Source: JAWPMV01 sp038527215
GTDB lineage: Bacteria; Bacteroidota; Bacteroidia; J057
DNA length: 27,081 nt
Reading direction: 5' to 3'
Assembly (NCBI GenBank): GCA_038527215.1
Contig: JBCBGC010000118.1
Location: 1 to 27,081, forward strand
In this document: positions 14,549 through 23,252 of the stretch, piece by piece
How the letters are laid out: each line of letters starts with the position of its first letter
How positions within the stretch are numbered: position 1 is the first letter of the stretch
Position numbers and translations under genes: made by a program
The notes under the pieces: model-generated
Databases searched by the model: none
What the model was told of the DNA's origin: nothing
Seen by the model: only the letters and a program-made list of their open reading frames with translations

Positions 14549-15955
14549 TTAGGTGGGAGGCAGAATTTCCGCCGCGATTTCATGCATATAGGCCATGGCT
14601 GCTTCCTTATCATTGGGGATCACCCCATCCAGAATGGCTTCCCGAATGGCATTTTTGATCATCCCCACCTCACGAGAAGGCTTGAGCGAAAAAGTTTTCA
14701 TGATGATATCCCCGGTAATCGGAGGTTGCCAGTTGCGGAGATTGTCCCGCTCTTCTACCTCGTGAATGCGCTTTTCCAGGGCTTCATAGTTTTGGAGGAA
14801 GCGCTGCACTTTTACTTCATTTTTGGAGGTAATATCCGCCCGGCAAAAATCCAGGAGGTCATTTAAGTCTTCTCCCGCTTCTACCACGATACGTCGGATG
14901 GCACTATCACTTACTTCCTCTGTGACCAATGCGATCGGACGTTGGTGGAGGCGCACCAATTTTTCCACGTATTTCATGTGCTCATTGAGCGGCATTTTCA
15001 TCTTACGGAAAATCTTAGGCACCATCCTGGCTCCTTTGTCTTCATGGCCATGAAAAGACCAGCCATGCACTGGATCAAAGCGTTTGCAGAGGGGCTTGGC
15101 AATATCATGCAGGATGGCCACCCAGCGCAACCACAAATCATCACTTTTTTCCGCGACATTATCCAGGACTTTCAGGGTATGGTAAAAATTGTCCTTGTGC
15201 CCTCTGCCTTTGATATACTCTACCCCCTTCATGCGATGCAATTCAGGGAAGATGATTTCGAGCAAGCCGGTATTGAACAAAAGTTTGAACCCAATTGATG
15301 GGGTAGGGGCCATGATGATTTTCTGGAGCTCATCGTTGATGCGCTCCTGAGAAACGATCCCAATCCGCTGTTTTAATTTCGGGATGGCCTGATAGGTGTC
15401 CGGCTCAATATGAAATTGGAGCTGAGTGGCAAAACGAATGGCCCGGAGCATCCGTAAGGGATCGTCCGAAAAGGTTATATCGGGATCCGTTGGCGTCCGA
15501 ATGATGCCATTTTCCAGATCAGCCAAGCCCTCAAAAGGATCGAAAAGCTGGCCATAGTCTTCTTCATTTAGAGAAATGGAGAGGGCATTGATGGTAAAAT
15601 CCCGCCTCAGCTGGTCATCTTTCAGGCTGCCTTCCTCGACGATGGGTTTGCGGGAATTCCTGCGGTAACTTTCCTTGCGGGCTCCTACAAATTCCACTTC
15701 AAACTCCGGGTGCCGCACCATGGCCGTACCAAAATTCTCGAACACGACCACCTCTTTAGCTCCGCTCATGTCGGCAAAGGTCTTGGCCAAGGCAATGCCT
15801 TTGCCCTCAACTACGATGTCTATATCCTTGCTTTCCCGCTTCAGGAGTTGGTCCCTTACGTAGCCCCCAATCACATAGGCTCGTAAATCCGCGGCCTTAG
15901 CAGCCGCCGATAACGCTTTGAAGATTGGGTGGGATATCGCCTCTCTCAATTCCAT
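14549..15955 (-). CDS. cca: CCA tRNA nucleotidyltransferase / poly(A) polymerase head with HD domain
   Basis: 468 residues from the ATG at 15955; an ATG at 16006 is in frame but the promoter-like sequence lies inside that extension. The class II nucleotidyltransferase head shows YVIGGYVRD (27-35) and the catalytic DID (Asp44, Asp46), then RRDFTINAL (117-125) and DDPLRMLRAIRFA (164-176), which belong to the nucleotide-selection part of the family. The neck is followed by an HD phosphohydrolase domain with His259, HD (283-284) and the HGHE block (302-305). Family members add or repair the 3' CCA of tRNAs; the HD domain can hydrolyse phosphates. I cannot distinguish full CCA from A-only addition by eye. 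It is divergent from the SLC13 gene across 53 bases. Confidence 0.9.
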   Translation of the reverse strand: MELREAISHPIFKALSAAAKAADLRAYVIGGYVRDQLLKRESKDIDIVVEGKGIALAKTFADMSGAKEVVVFENFGTAMVRHPEFEVEFVGARKESYRRNSRKPIVEEGSLKDDQLRRDFTINALSISLNEEDYGQLFDPFEGLADLENGIIRTPTDPDITFSDDPLRMLRAIRFATQLQFHIEPDTYQAIPKLKQRIGIVSQERINDELQKIIMAPTPSIGFKLLFNTGLLEIIFPELHRMKGVEYIKGRGHKDNFYHTLKVLDNVAEKSDDLWLRWVAILHDIAKPLCKRFDPVHGWSFHGHEDKGARMVPKIFRKMKMPLNEHMKYVEKLVRLHQRPIALVTEEVSDSAIRRIVVEAGEDLNDLLDFCRADITSKNEVKVQRFLQNYEALEKRIHEVEERDNLRNWQPPITGDIIMKTFSLKPSREVGMIKNAIREAILDGVIPNDKEAAMAYMHEIAAEILPPT

Positions 15956-15959
15956 TTCG

Positions 15960-15990
15960 CAAAAATACACGCTATCTTGGCTTAGCCAAA
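15960..15990 (-). promoter_or_regulatory. Perfect-consensus promoter TTTG-N19-TATTTTTG at the cca start
   Basis: On the minus strand TTTG (15990-15987), exactly 19 bases, then TATTTTTG (15967-15960) fit the Bacteroidota consensus with no mismatch. The cca ATG starts four bases after the box, so the transcript would begin at or within a few bases of the start codon. Confidence 0.55.
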
Positions 15991-16008
15991 CCTTAGCTGC
16001 ACCCATTT

Positions 16009-17466
16009 ATGAGAGAACGTATCGGCTTGGTCCTCGGGCCTGGATTATTTTTGTTCGTATTGGCATTTGTTCAGCCCGAAGGCATGGAACCGGTAGCCCG
16101 CCACACCCTGGCGATTACCTTATGGATGGCGGTATGGTGGGTGAGTGAAGCAGTACCCATTCCTTTTACCTCTCTGTTGCCGATTGTCCTGTTCCCGTTG
16201 ATGGGGGTGATGAACATCCAGGATACACTGGGCCCGTACAGCCATAAGATTATTTACCTTTTTCTAGGTGGGTTTATTTTGGCCCTGGCCATGGAAAAGT
16301 GGAACCTGCACCGCCGGATTGCCCTGGCCATCATCCTGGCGGTGGGCAGTGATGGGCAAAGGTTGGTGCTGGGCTTTATGCTCGCTACAGGTTTGCTTTC
16401 TATGTGGATCTCCAACACGGCCACTACCCTGATGATGGTCCCCATTGCCCTGGCGATCACCTTTCAGTTTCAGCAAATGGGCGGAAAACGCACCCAGCAC
16501 TTATCGACCGCTATGTTGCTGGCCATTGCATATTCAGCGTCTATTGGCGGCATGGCCACCATCATTGGCACGCCAACTAATGCCATTTTTGTGGGCTATG
16601 TGGAATCTACCTACGGTCAATCCGTTAGCTTTGGGCAATGGATGTTTTACGGACTTCCCATTAGCCTGGTCTTACTGGCGGCTACCTGGTGGCATCTGAC
16701 CTTTCATGCCTTTCCCTTGAAGAATGTCCTGATTCCGGGAGGCAGAGAAGAACTTTTGAAACAAAAAACTGCGTTAGGCCCCATCAGTTGGGAAGAAAAA
16801 GCCGTGCTGCTCATTTTTGGATTGGTGGCCCTGGCCTGGATCGTAAGAGCGCCTGTAAAAGCCTATTTCATTCCTGGTCTGGATGATACCATCATAGCCT
16901 TGGTAGGGGCGGGCCTTTTGTTTATCATTCCCAGTAAAAACCGTCCGGAAAGACTGATGGACTGGGCAACGGCCGTAAAGTTACCCTGGGGGATCCTGCT
17001 ACTCTTTGGAGGTGCTTTTTCATTGGCCAAAGGCGTGGACGTTTCCGGTTTGGGCTTGTGGCTGGCAGAATTATTAGAAGGCTTAAACGGCGTTTCTATT
17101 CTCCTGATTCTGGGGGTAATTATCACCGGGGTGAATTTTGTCACTGAAATCACGCAAAACATGGGGACCTGTACCTTGATGATGCCCGTGCTGGCGGCCC
17201 TGGCTCCCGCTCTGGATACCCATCCCTTTGGACTGATGGCCGGTACCTGTGTGGCCGCTTCCTGTGCCTTTATGCTGCCATTCGCTACAGCTCCCAATGC
17301 CATCGTCTTTGGCGCCGGGAACATCAGCATGCAAGATATGATCCGGGCCGGATTCCGCTTAAACCTGATTTCCATCGTGGTGATCACTTTATTTACTTAT
17401 TTTCTGCTTCCTTCCTTGTGGAATATCAGCTGGGACATCTTTCCGGCAGATTTGGCCAAGGGTTAA
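16009..17466 (+). CDS. SLC13/DASS-family anion (dicarboxylate or sulfate) symporter
   Basis: 485-residue inner-membrane protein with about eleven or more hydrophobic helices and the two inverted halves of the divalent anion:Na+ symporter fold. The first half carries the SNT motif in WISNTATT (Ser135-Asn136-Thr137) and the GTPTN loop (187-191). The second half carries EITQNMGT (380-387), where the usual SNT is replaced by Gln383-Asn384-Met385, and the matching TAPNA loop (427-431). VSEAVPIP near residue 45 is a further family block. Likely cargo is a di- or tricarboxylate or sulfate driven by Na+; the altered second motif makes the substrate and ion uncertain. It is divergent from cca. Confidence 0.9.
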   Translation: MRERIGLVLGPGLFLFVLAFVQPEGMEPVARHTLAITLWMAVWWVSEAVPIPFTSLLPIVLFPLMGVMNIQDTLGPYSHKIIYLFLGGFILALAMEKWNLHRRIALAIILAVGSDGQRLVLGFMLATGLLSMWISNTATTLMMVPIALAITFQFQQMGGKRTQHLSTAMLLAIAYSASIGGMATIIGTPTNAIFVGYVESTYGQSVSFGQWMFYGLPISLVLLAATWWHLTFHAFPLKNVLIPGGREELLKQKTALGPISWEEKAVLLIFGLVALAWIVRAPVKAYFIPGLDDTIIALVGAGLLFIIPSKNRPERLMDWATAVKLPWGILLLFGGAFSLAKGVDVSGLGLWLAELLEGLNGVSILLILGVIITGVNFVTEITQNMGTCTLMMPVLAALAPALDTHPFGLMAGTCVAASCAFMLPFATAPNAIVFGAGNISMQDMIRAGFRLNLISIVVITLFTYFLLPSLWNISWDIFPADLAKG

Positions 17467-17583
17467 AAAATCCGGCCATGCTGTTGAGAAATTGTGCGTA
17501 AGCTGACGGTCTGTTTAGAGAATCAGCCCTGAATGTCTATTTTCCATTTTTATCATCTCATCTACGCTTAATCTCAAGGATAC

Positions 17584-20115
17584 ATGAAGAAGATTTTATT
17601 CTTTCTATTGTTATTCTCCACCTCCTTTTTTTTCAACCCAAGCCTCGCTCAGGAAAACTGCTTACAGTTTGATGGGGTAGACGACCAGGTGCGGGTCAAA
17701 AATCGATCGGTGATCAATCCTACCGGCGGCTTAACGGTTGAAGCCTGGATCAATGCGACCACCTGGAAGTCTCAGCAATGGGAAGGGACCATTGTGGGCA
17801 AGGATACCGATCCCAAGCAAGGCTATGTGCTACGCTGTGGAAGCAATGGCAAACTCAGCTTTGTGATTGGCGATGGAACCAACTGGCCCGAAGCCGTCAG
17901 TGCTTCTCTGATGCAAACCAATACCTGGTACCATGTCGCGGGGGTATTTGATGGGACTTCTCTGAAGATTTATATCAACGGAGAAGAGGTAGGTAGTACG
18001 GCTGCTAATTCGATCAATCCTTCTTCGACCCCGCTTTATATTGGAGCCAGTGCTGGTTTTGGCGGGCGGCATTTTCATGGGAAAATCGACGAAGTCAGGG
18101 TATGGAAAAGAGGCCGTACCCAGACGGAGATTCAAAACTACATGAACGCCGACTTACAAGGAGATGAGACCAACCTGGTGGCCTATTACAATTTTAACCA
18201 AGCTTCCGGAGATTCATTGCCTACCCTTACTTCGGACAAAAACCTGGATGGGGTACTGGAAAACTTTGGGGGTTCCCCCTGGGTAAGTGGCTATGTATCT
18301 CTGGGCACAGACCTGAGAATGGACGCAGCCCTTTCGCCAGATCCCATCAACTTCTTCAAAGGCGCGAGTCGGGTAAAAGTCCGCATGAATAATGTGGGCA
18401 TTGATACCATCAATCAGATCATCCTGGGTTATACTTATAACAACTTCCCCATGGTTGTTGATACGGTCGATGTAAATATCAAGCCCTCCGAATTTTACAC
18501 TTATGCCTTTGACGAAGTGCTGGATATTCCCTGGAACAACAACCTGGTCAGGGTTTTTGCCAAAGTAGACGGGGACATCAATATCACCAACGACTCTTTG
18601 GAAATTCCTATCATCAAGCCTACGGCTGGAAATGAAAACCGCATTGTCTTATTTGATAAGAAGCAACACAATTTTGCAGGGGCTGGCCAATCACACCTGG
18701 CCAAAGTGCAGTTGCCCGATAATGTGGAGGAATTCCAGCAGATCCTCATGGACATTCAGCTCGATTGCCCCTTTACCGGTTGTGATCCCTGGGACCAACC
18801 AGCCAAAATCTCGGTGATCAAGGACGGCAAATCTTTTGAGGTGGCGCGCTTTATCACGCCTTATGGCAAAGGCTGCGGGCCCTGGACGGTAGACATCACC
18901 GACTTTAAATCTATCCTCACCGGAGGCACTACCTTTGAATCTTATATTCAGGTTTGGGGTAATTCTGGTTGGCTGCTGGATGTGTCCCTTCGGTATGTAG
19001 ATGGCAGAGACAGCCTGCCTTACCAGAAGCTCACCGCTTTGTGGAACACTGACAACTGGGTGTATGGCGATCCCGCCATTTCGTATGACTTGCCAGCCCA
19101 GACTCAGACCCTTACCGCTAATACTCAGGCTTCCAAGGTGCGGATGACCATTTCCGGACATGGGCAGGGCAATACAGACAATGCGGCAGAATTTTCCCCT
19201 AGAGTCCACCAGTTTTTCATCAATGACCAGGCCGATAGTTCGCATAGCCTCTGGAAGGCAGACTGTGCGCAGAATACCTGCGACAATCAGGCCGGTACCT
19301 GGTTGTTTGCCCGGGCAGGCTGGTGTCCCGGTCAGGAGGTCCAGCCCTTCGAACTCAGCCTGGATCAGGCTACGCAGGCCGGGCAAGCCCTAAAAATTGA
19401 CTACGAGCTGGAAGCCTATACCAACTTACTGAACACTGGCTATGATGGAGCGGGACATACTGAGCCTCATTATAAGATTCATGCCTACCTGATTGAAAAA
19501 TCAGCGCAATACATTCAATCTGACAGCTTTATTAATATGGCTGCCAAACGAATTGTTTCCCCAACCTCCATGGCAGAAACCGGTCCCCAGACCTCGATTA
19601 CAGCGGTGATTTATAATGCGGGAAATGAGCCAGTGGTTGATCCCTGGGTGCATTATTTTTTCGACGGACAAAAGATCGCCTCGGAGCAAGTTTCCGCTAC
19701 CTTACAACCTCAGGATAGCCTTGTCTATACTTTTTCTCAAACGGCAGATATGGATGCGATTGGGTATAGCCTGAGTGTGTTGGTAGATGCGGCTGGAGAT
19801 GGAACCGCAGGAGACGATGTAGCGACCGCGCGTTTCGGTTGGGTAACCGACTTGGAAGATGAATTTCCTACGCATGAAATTCAGGTTTATCCTAACCCCT
19901 CTGAGGGCATCTTCACCTTGCGCAGCGAAAGTTTACTGGCAGAAGGAAAGCTCCGGGTTTACGATCAGCAAGGACGTGTGATTTGGGAGGAAAGCCTCCA
20001 AGCGGGCAGCCTGGCGCAGGGCGTGAAGCTTCAATTGGATACACCTCCCGGTCCTTATGTGTTACAACTGCTTGCCAATCAGAGGATTTGGACAAAAAGA
20101 ATCATCATCCGGTAG
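17584..20115 (+). CDS. LamG + PNGase F-like protein with T9SS sorting domain
   Basis: 843 residues. A signal peptide (1-22, ending SLAQ) precedes a LamG/concanavalin-type jelly roll (about 25-205) with WYHVAGVFDG (115-124) and IDEVRVWKRG (168-177). A linker leads to a two-lobed region resembling peptide:N-glycosidase F (about 352-640), which removes N-linked glycans from Asn: LDCPFTGCDPWD (393-404), ARFITPYG, then SGHGQGNTDNAAEF (524-537) and AGWCPG (578-583). Compared from memory with Elizabethkingia PNGase F, Asp404 matches catalytic Asp60 and Glu536 matches Glu206, while Glu118 aligns with Gln456. The C-terminus has VYPNPSEG (768-775) and ends WTKRIIIR, a T9SS tail for surface delivery. 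A CARDB-like spacer fills about 650-755. Confidence 0.88.
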   Translation: MKKILFFLLLFSTSFFFNPSLAQENCLQFDGVDDQVRVKNRSVINPTGGLTVEAWINATTWKSQQWEGTIVGKDTDPKQGYVLRCGSNGKLSFVIGDGTNWPEAVSASLMQTNTWYHVAGVFDGTSLKIYINGEEVGSTAANSINPSSTPLYIGASAGFGGRHFHGKIDEVRVWKRGRTQTEIQNYMNADLQGDETNLVAYYNFNQASGDSLPTLTSDKNLDGVLENFGGSPWVSGYVSLGTDLRMDAALSPDPINFFKGASRVKVRMNNVGIDTINQIILGYTYNNFPMVVDTVDVNIKPSEFYTYAFDEVLDIPWNNNLVRVFAKVDGDINITNDSLEIPIIKPTAGNENRIVLFDKKQHNFAGAGQSHLAKVQLPDNVEEFQQILMDIQLDCPFTGCDPWDQPAKISVIKDGKSFEVARFITPYGKGCGPWTVDITDFKSILTGGTTFESYIQVWGNSGWLLDVSLRYVDGRDSLPYQKLTALWNTDNWVYGDPAISYDLPAQTQTLTANTQASKVRMTISGHGQGNTDNAAEFSPRVHQFFINDQADSSHSLWKADCAQNTCDNQAGTWLFARAGWCPGQEVQPFELSLDQATQAGQALKIDYELEAYTNLLNTGYDGAGHTEPHYKIHAYLIEKSAQYIQSDSFINMAAKRIVSPTSMAETGPQTSITAVIYNAGNEPVVDPWVHYFFDGQKIASEQVSATLQPQDSLVYTFSQTADMDAIGYSLSVLVDAAGDGTAGDDVATARFGWVTDLEDEFPTHEIQVYPNPSEGIFTLRSESLLAEGKLRVYDQQGRVIWEESLQAGSLAQGVKLQLDTPPGPYVLQLLANQRIWTKRIIIR

Positions 20116-20181
20116 GGTAAAAATATCCCGAAGCATATCTAATGGTGTAGCATCACGTGTTACACACCACCAAAAGGGAAT

Positions 20182-20211
20182 ATTCCGGCCAGCTTTTTTG
20201 CAGGCCGGAAT
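20182..20211. terminator. Inverted repeat between convergent genes, possible bidirectional terminator
   Basis: ATTCCGGCC / GGCCGGAAT forms a perfect nine-pair stem around a 12-base loop containing TTTTTT. It lies between the PNGase F-like gene and the convergent mazG-like gene, three bases from the latter's stop. T-runs after the stem are weak in both directions, so the role is likely but not certain. Confidence 0.5.
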
Positions 20212-20214
20212 TTC

Positions 20215-20553
20215 CTATTCAGGGGCTGCCTCTCCCCAATCCCGGGCGGCATTGATGGCTTCTTTGGCCCGATAAACCTCCGTTAAATCAATCTCAAAAT
20301 AGTTGGCCAGTTCCAGTAGATAGCTCAGCACATCCGCAAATTCTCCTTGCAGCTCTTCCGGAGCTACTTGCTTGCCTTTTTCCTGATAAATATTCAATCG
20401 GTTTCGAATCGCTTTGGCCAATTCTCCGATTTCTTCCGTGAACAATAAAAAGGTCTGCAAGGGAGGGGTTTGGTCCCAGCCTCTTTCGCGACAAACCGCT
20501 GCCTGATAAGCTTGTAAATCTGCTAAGCTGGGACGGGAAGGTATCTCTGCCAT
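20215..20553 (-). CDS. MazG-like nucleotide pyrophosphohydrolase
   Basis: 112-residue all-alpha protein of the MazG/NTP-PPase type, which hydrolyses nucleoside triphosphates to monophosphate and pyrophosphate. The metal-binding motifs are in order: EEIGE (40-44, the EExxE helix) and EFADVLSYLLELANYF (71-86, the ExxD helix with Glu71 and Asp74), followed by a final helix IDLTEVYRAKEAINAARDWG. The length fits the short single-domain members that clear non-canonical nucleotides. Cytoplasmic. It is divergent from the GH95 gene, 95 bases away, and convergent with the PNGase F-like gene. No toxin or CRISPR partner is nearby. Confidence 0.88.
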   Translation of the reverse strand: MAEIPSRPSLADLQAYQAAVCRERGWDQTPPLQTFLLFTEEIGELAKAIRNRLNIYQEKGKQVAPEELQGEFADVLSYLLELANYFEIDLTEVYRAKEAINAARDWGEAAPE

Positions 20554-20648
20554 AAGGGTTGATTTGGTGGAATCCGAAAATAAGGGCTGAAGCAGGAAAA
20601 TCTATGGGATTTCTTTTGGCTTTCTGTTTCTTTACAAAAACTTCTACC

Positions 20649-23084
20649 ATGCGATCCCTTCTTCTGCTTTTTGGTTGTGCGCTGACCCTTTTGGCTTGTG
20701 AGCAAACCCAACCCATTTCCTTGCCGACCTCCCCAGAGGTGATTTATTTTGACGAACCCGCTGGTCCCTGGGAAGCGGCCTTTCCTTTGGGAAATGGGCG
20801 CATAGGAGCGATGGTGTTCGGACGGAAAGGGAAAGAGAGAATTGCACTGAATGAAGAAACTTTCTGGTCCGGCAAGCCAAAAGATGGCAACAATCCTGGA
20901 GCGAAAGCGGCTTTGCCCAAAGCAAGAAAAGCCCTCCTGGCGGGAAAGTATGAAGAGGCGATACCCCATATCCTCGAGATGCAAGGGCCCTATTCCCAGT
21001 CTTATTTGCCTTTGGGTGATCTTTGGCTGGACTTCCAGGGAGATACTTCGGCTACTTATTATGAAAGAACCCTGGACATTGCCACGGGACTGACCCGCAC
21101 CAAATATATGCAGGATGGGACCACCTACGAGCGGGAACTATTTGTAAGCCATCCGGATCAGGTGATGTTGATGCGCCTGACCGCCAAAGGGGAAGGGAGC
21201 CTGGATTTTGACGCTTCCCTTACCAGCAAGGTAAGGGGCATGGCCAAGCTACCGGAAAAAGGGCTGCTTTACTGGGAAGGCAGGGCACCTGGACACGCAG
21301 ACCCCAGCTATCTGGGCGATCGGGAAAATGCCATCCGCTATGACCTGCCCGGGATGAAAGCGGGCATGTGGTTGAAAGTGCTGGTTGGTCAGGAACATCT
21401 GGTGGAGGATGCGGGCTTATCTTTTCCCGCTTTGTCTATTCGGAAAGCCAAAGAGGTAGTGCTGGTCTTTTCTGCAAAGACAAGTTTTAAGGAATTTCTG
21501 GCGGGAGACCTGGAGGCGGATGTACCGGCTTCTGGTTTGGAAAAACTGGGACTCAAAAGCTATGCAAGCCTGAAGGAGGCTCACGTCAACGACTATCAAG
21601 CCCTTTATCAGCGGGTAAACTTCGACCTGGGATTTAATGAGCAGGTGAGTATCCCTATAGATGAGCGACTGATCGCCTATGATCAGGGCGGCCTGGATAG
21701 CGGGTTGGAAAGCCTGATGTTCCAATTTGGCCGCTACCTGATGATTTCTGCTTCCCGGCCTGGAGGCATTCCCATGAACCTTCAAGGGATCTGGAACCAG
21801 CATATGCGGCCCCCGTGGAGTAGCAATTATACCATCAACATCAATACAGAGATGAATTACTGGCCAGCCGAGGTCTGTAACCTGGCCGAGCTGCATGGGC
21901 CTTTATTGGATTTTATAGATCGCCTGGCGGTTCGCGGCAAGGAAACGGCTCGGATTAACTATGGGGCAAAAGGCTGGGTGGCCCATCACAACAGTGATAT
22001 CTGGGCACCCACCAATCCGGTGGGAGACTATGGCGTCAGAGGCGGCGGCAGTATACAATGGGCAAACTGGCCCATGTCAGGGGGCTGGTTGAGCCAGCAT
22101 AGCTGGGAGCATTTTGCCTACGGGCGAGATACCGCCTACCTGCGGGAAAGGGCTTATCCTATCATGAAGGGCGCTGCGGAATTTATGTTGGATTGGTTGA
22201 TCAAGGACCAAAAGGGGCGTTGGGTGACGGCGCCAGCTACGTCTCCTGAGAATACCTTTAAAACCCCTGACGGACAAAAAGGGGCGGCTGCCGTAGCTTC
22301 AACCATGGATATGGCCATCATTTGGGACCTTTTTTCCAATTGTATCAAAGCCGCCGAAATCCTGGAAATCGATGAGGCCTTTCGTCAGAAACTCGCTTCC
22401 TATCAAGCAAACTTATTCCCCTTGACCATTGGGCAATATGGACAATTGCAGGAATGGAGTGAAGATTGGGATAATCCGGAAGATAAACACCGGCATGTTT
22501 CTCATTTATTTGCCCTGCACCCAGGTAAGCAAATCCATCCCCTGACAACCCCTGAACTGGCCGAGGCGGCTAAAAAATCTTTAGAACTAAGAGGAGATGA
22601 TGGTACCGGATGGAGCAAAGGCTGGAAGATCAACTTCTGGGCGCGGCTCCTGGATGGAGATCATGCCTACAAAATGATCCGTTCGCAGCTGCGGCCCGTC
22701 ATTCCAGATGGGAAGACGGAATACATGAGCGGCGGCGGTACCTACCCTAATTTATTTGACGCGCATCCGCCTTTCCAGATAGACGGGAACTTTGGCGCAA
22801 CCGCAGGCATAGCCGAGATGTTGCTGCAAAGCCATCTGGGGGAAATCCATCTGTTGCCTGCTGTGCCTTCTGCCTGGGGAGCCGGGGCCATACAGGGATT
22901 ACGGGCCAGAGGAGGCTATACGGTAGATATCAGCTGGGAGGAAGGCAAAATGACGGGAGCGGTTTTGTATGTCGAGCATGAGGGATTTTGCCGCCTGCGC
23001 TACGGAGACCTGGTAACCATGGTAGCGGTAGAGAAAAATCAGACCTACGATTTATCCCCCCAATTGGAAATATTTAAGCGCTAA
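20649..23084 (+). CDS. Glycoside hydrolase family 95 alpha-L-fucosidase-type lipoprotein
   Basis: 811 residues from the ATG at 20649; an ATG at 20559 would add 30 residues ahead of the signal. The N-terminus ends in lipobox TLLAC (Cys17), so the enzyme is lipid-anchored, facing periplasm or surface. The GH95 N-terminal beta-sandwich block WEAAFPLGNGRIGAMVFG (41-58) and LNEETFWSG are followed by the catalytic (alpha/alpha)6 barrel. SNYTININTEMNYWPAE (392-408) holds Asn397 and Asn399, TSPENTF (531-537) holds the probable general acid Glu534, and FDAHPPFQIDGNFG (703-716) holds Asp704; these match from memory Asn421, Asn423, Glu566 and Asp766 of Bifidobacterium AfcA. Typical activity is inverting cleavage of alpha-1,2-linked L-fucose, and some members act on L-galactose. 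All key residues are intact. Confidence 0.93.
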   Translation: MRSLLLLFGCALTLLACEQTQPISLPTSPEVIYFDEPAGPWEAAFPLGNGRIGAMVFGRKGKERIALNEETFWSGKPKDGNNPGAKAALPKARKALLAGKYEEAIPHILEMQGPYSQSYLPLGDLWLDFQGDTSATYYERTLDIATGLTRTKYMQDGTTYERELFVSHPDQVMLMRLTAKGEGSLDFDASLTSKVRGMAKLPEKGLLYWEGRAPGHADPSYLGDRENAIRYDLPGMKAGMWLKVLVGQEHLVEDAGLSFPALSIRKAKEVVLVFSAKTSFKEFLAGDLEADVPASGLEKLGLKSYASLKEAHVNDYQALYQRVNFDLGFNEQVSIPIDERLIAYDQGGLDSGLESLMFQFGRYLMISASRPGGIPMNLQGIWNQHMRPPWSSNYTININTEMNYWPAEVCNLAELHGPLLDFIDRLAVRGKETARINYGAKGWVAHHNSDIWAPTNPVGDYGVRGGGSIQWANWPMSGGWLSQHSWEHFAYGRDTAYLRERAYPIMKGAAEFMLDWLIKDQKGRWVTAPATSPENTFKTPDGQKGAAAVASTMDMAIIWDLFSNCIKAAEILEIDEAFRQKLASYQANLFPLTIGQYGQLQEWSEDWDNPEDKHRHVSHLFALHPGKQIHPLTTPELAEAAKKSLELRGDDGTGWSKGWKINFWARLLDGDHAYKMIRSQLRPVIPDGKTEYMSGGGTYPNLFDAHPPFQIDGNFGATAGIAEMLLQSHLGEIHLLPAVPSAWGAGAIQGLRARGGYTVDISWEEGKMTGAVLYVEHEGFCRLRYGDLVTMVAVEKNQTYDLSPQLEIFKR

Positions 23085-23143
23085 GGATTCCCATTTTGAG
23101 AGATTATTGCTGCGGAAATGGTAAAGGAATTCCCAATTTGAGA
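23083..23143 (+). repeat. Imperfect direct repeat over the GH95 stop codon
   Basis: AAGGATTCCCATTTTGAGA (23083-23101) recurs as AAGGAATTCCCAATTTGAGA (23124-23143), offset 41 bases, one insertion and one substitution apart. The first copy overlaps the GH95 stop. It could be a local duplication or chance. Confidence 0.35.
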
Positions 23144-23252
23144 AAAAACGCAAACCTGGCACGAATGTTAAGTGGTTGATTGTTAGTTATTTGTGATTTT
23201 TTTCGTGCTTTGGTCCCAGGATTGAAATAGTTGGGTCAGAAACAACCCAATT

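Noticed and set aside
18691..19386. 231-codon minus-strand frame inside the PNGase F-like gene
   Set aside because: The plus-strand frame carries the Asp404, Glu536 and WCPG motifs; the antisense frame has no coherent protein features.
20215..20553. mazG-like gene as half of a toxin-antitoxin (MazEF-linked) or defence module
   Set aside because: No mazE/mazF or defence genes are adjacent; single-domain MazG-like enzymes are common housekeeping proteins.
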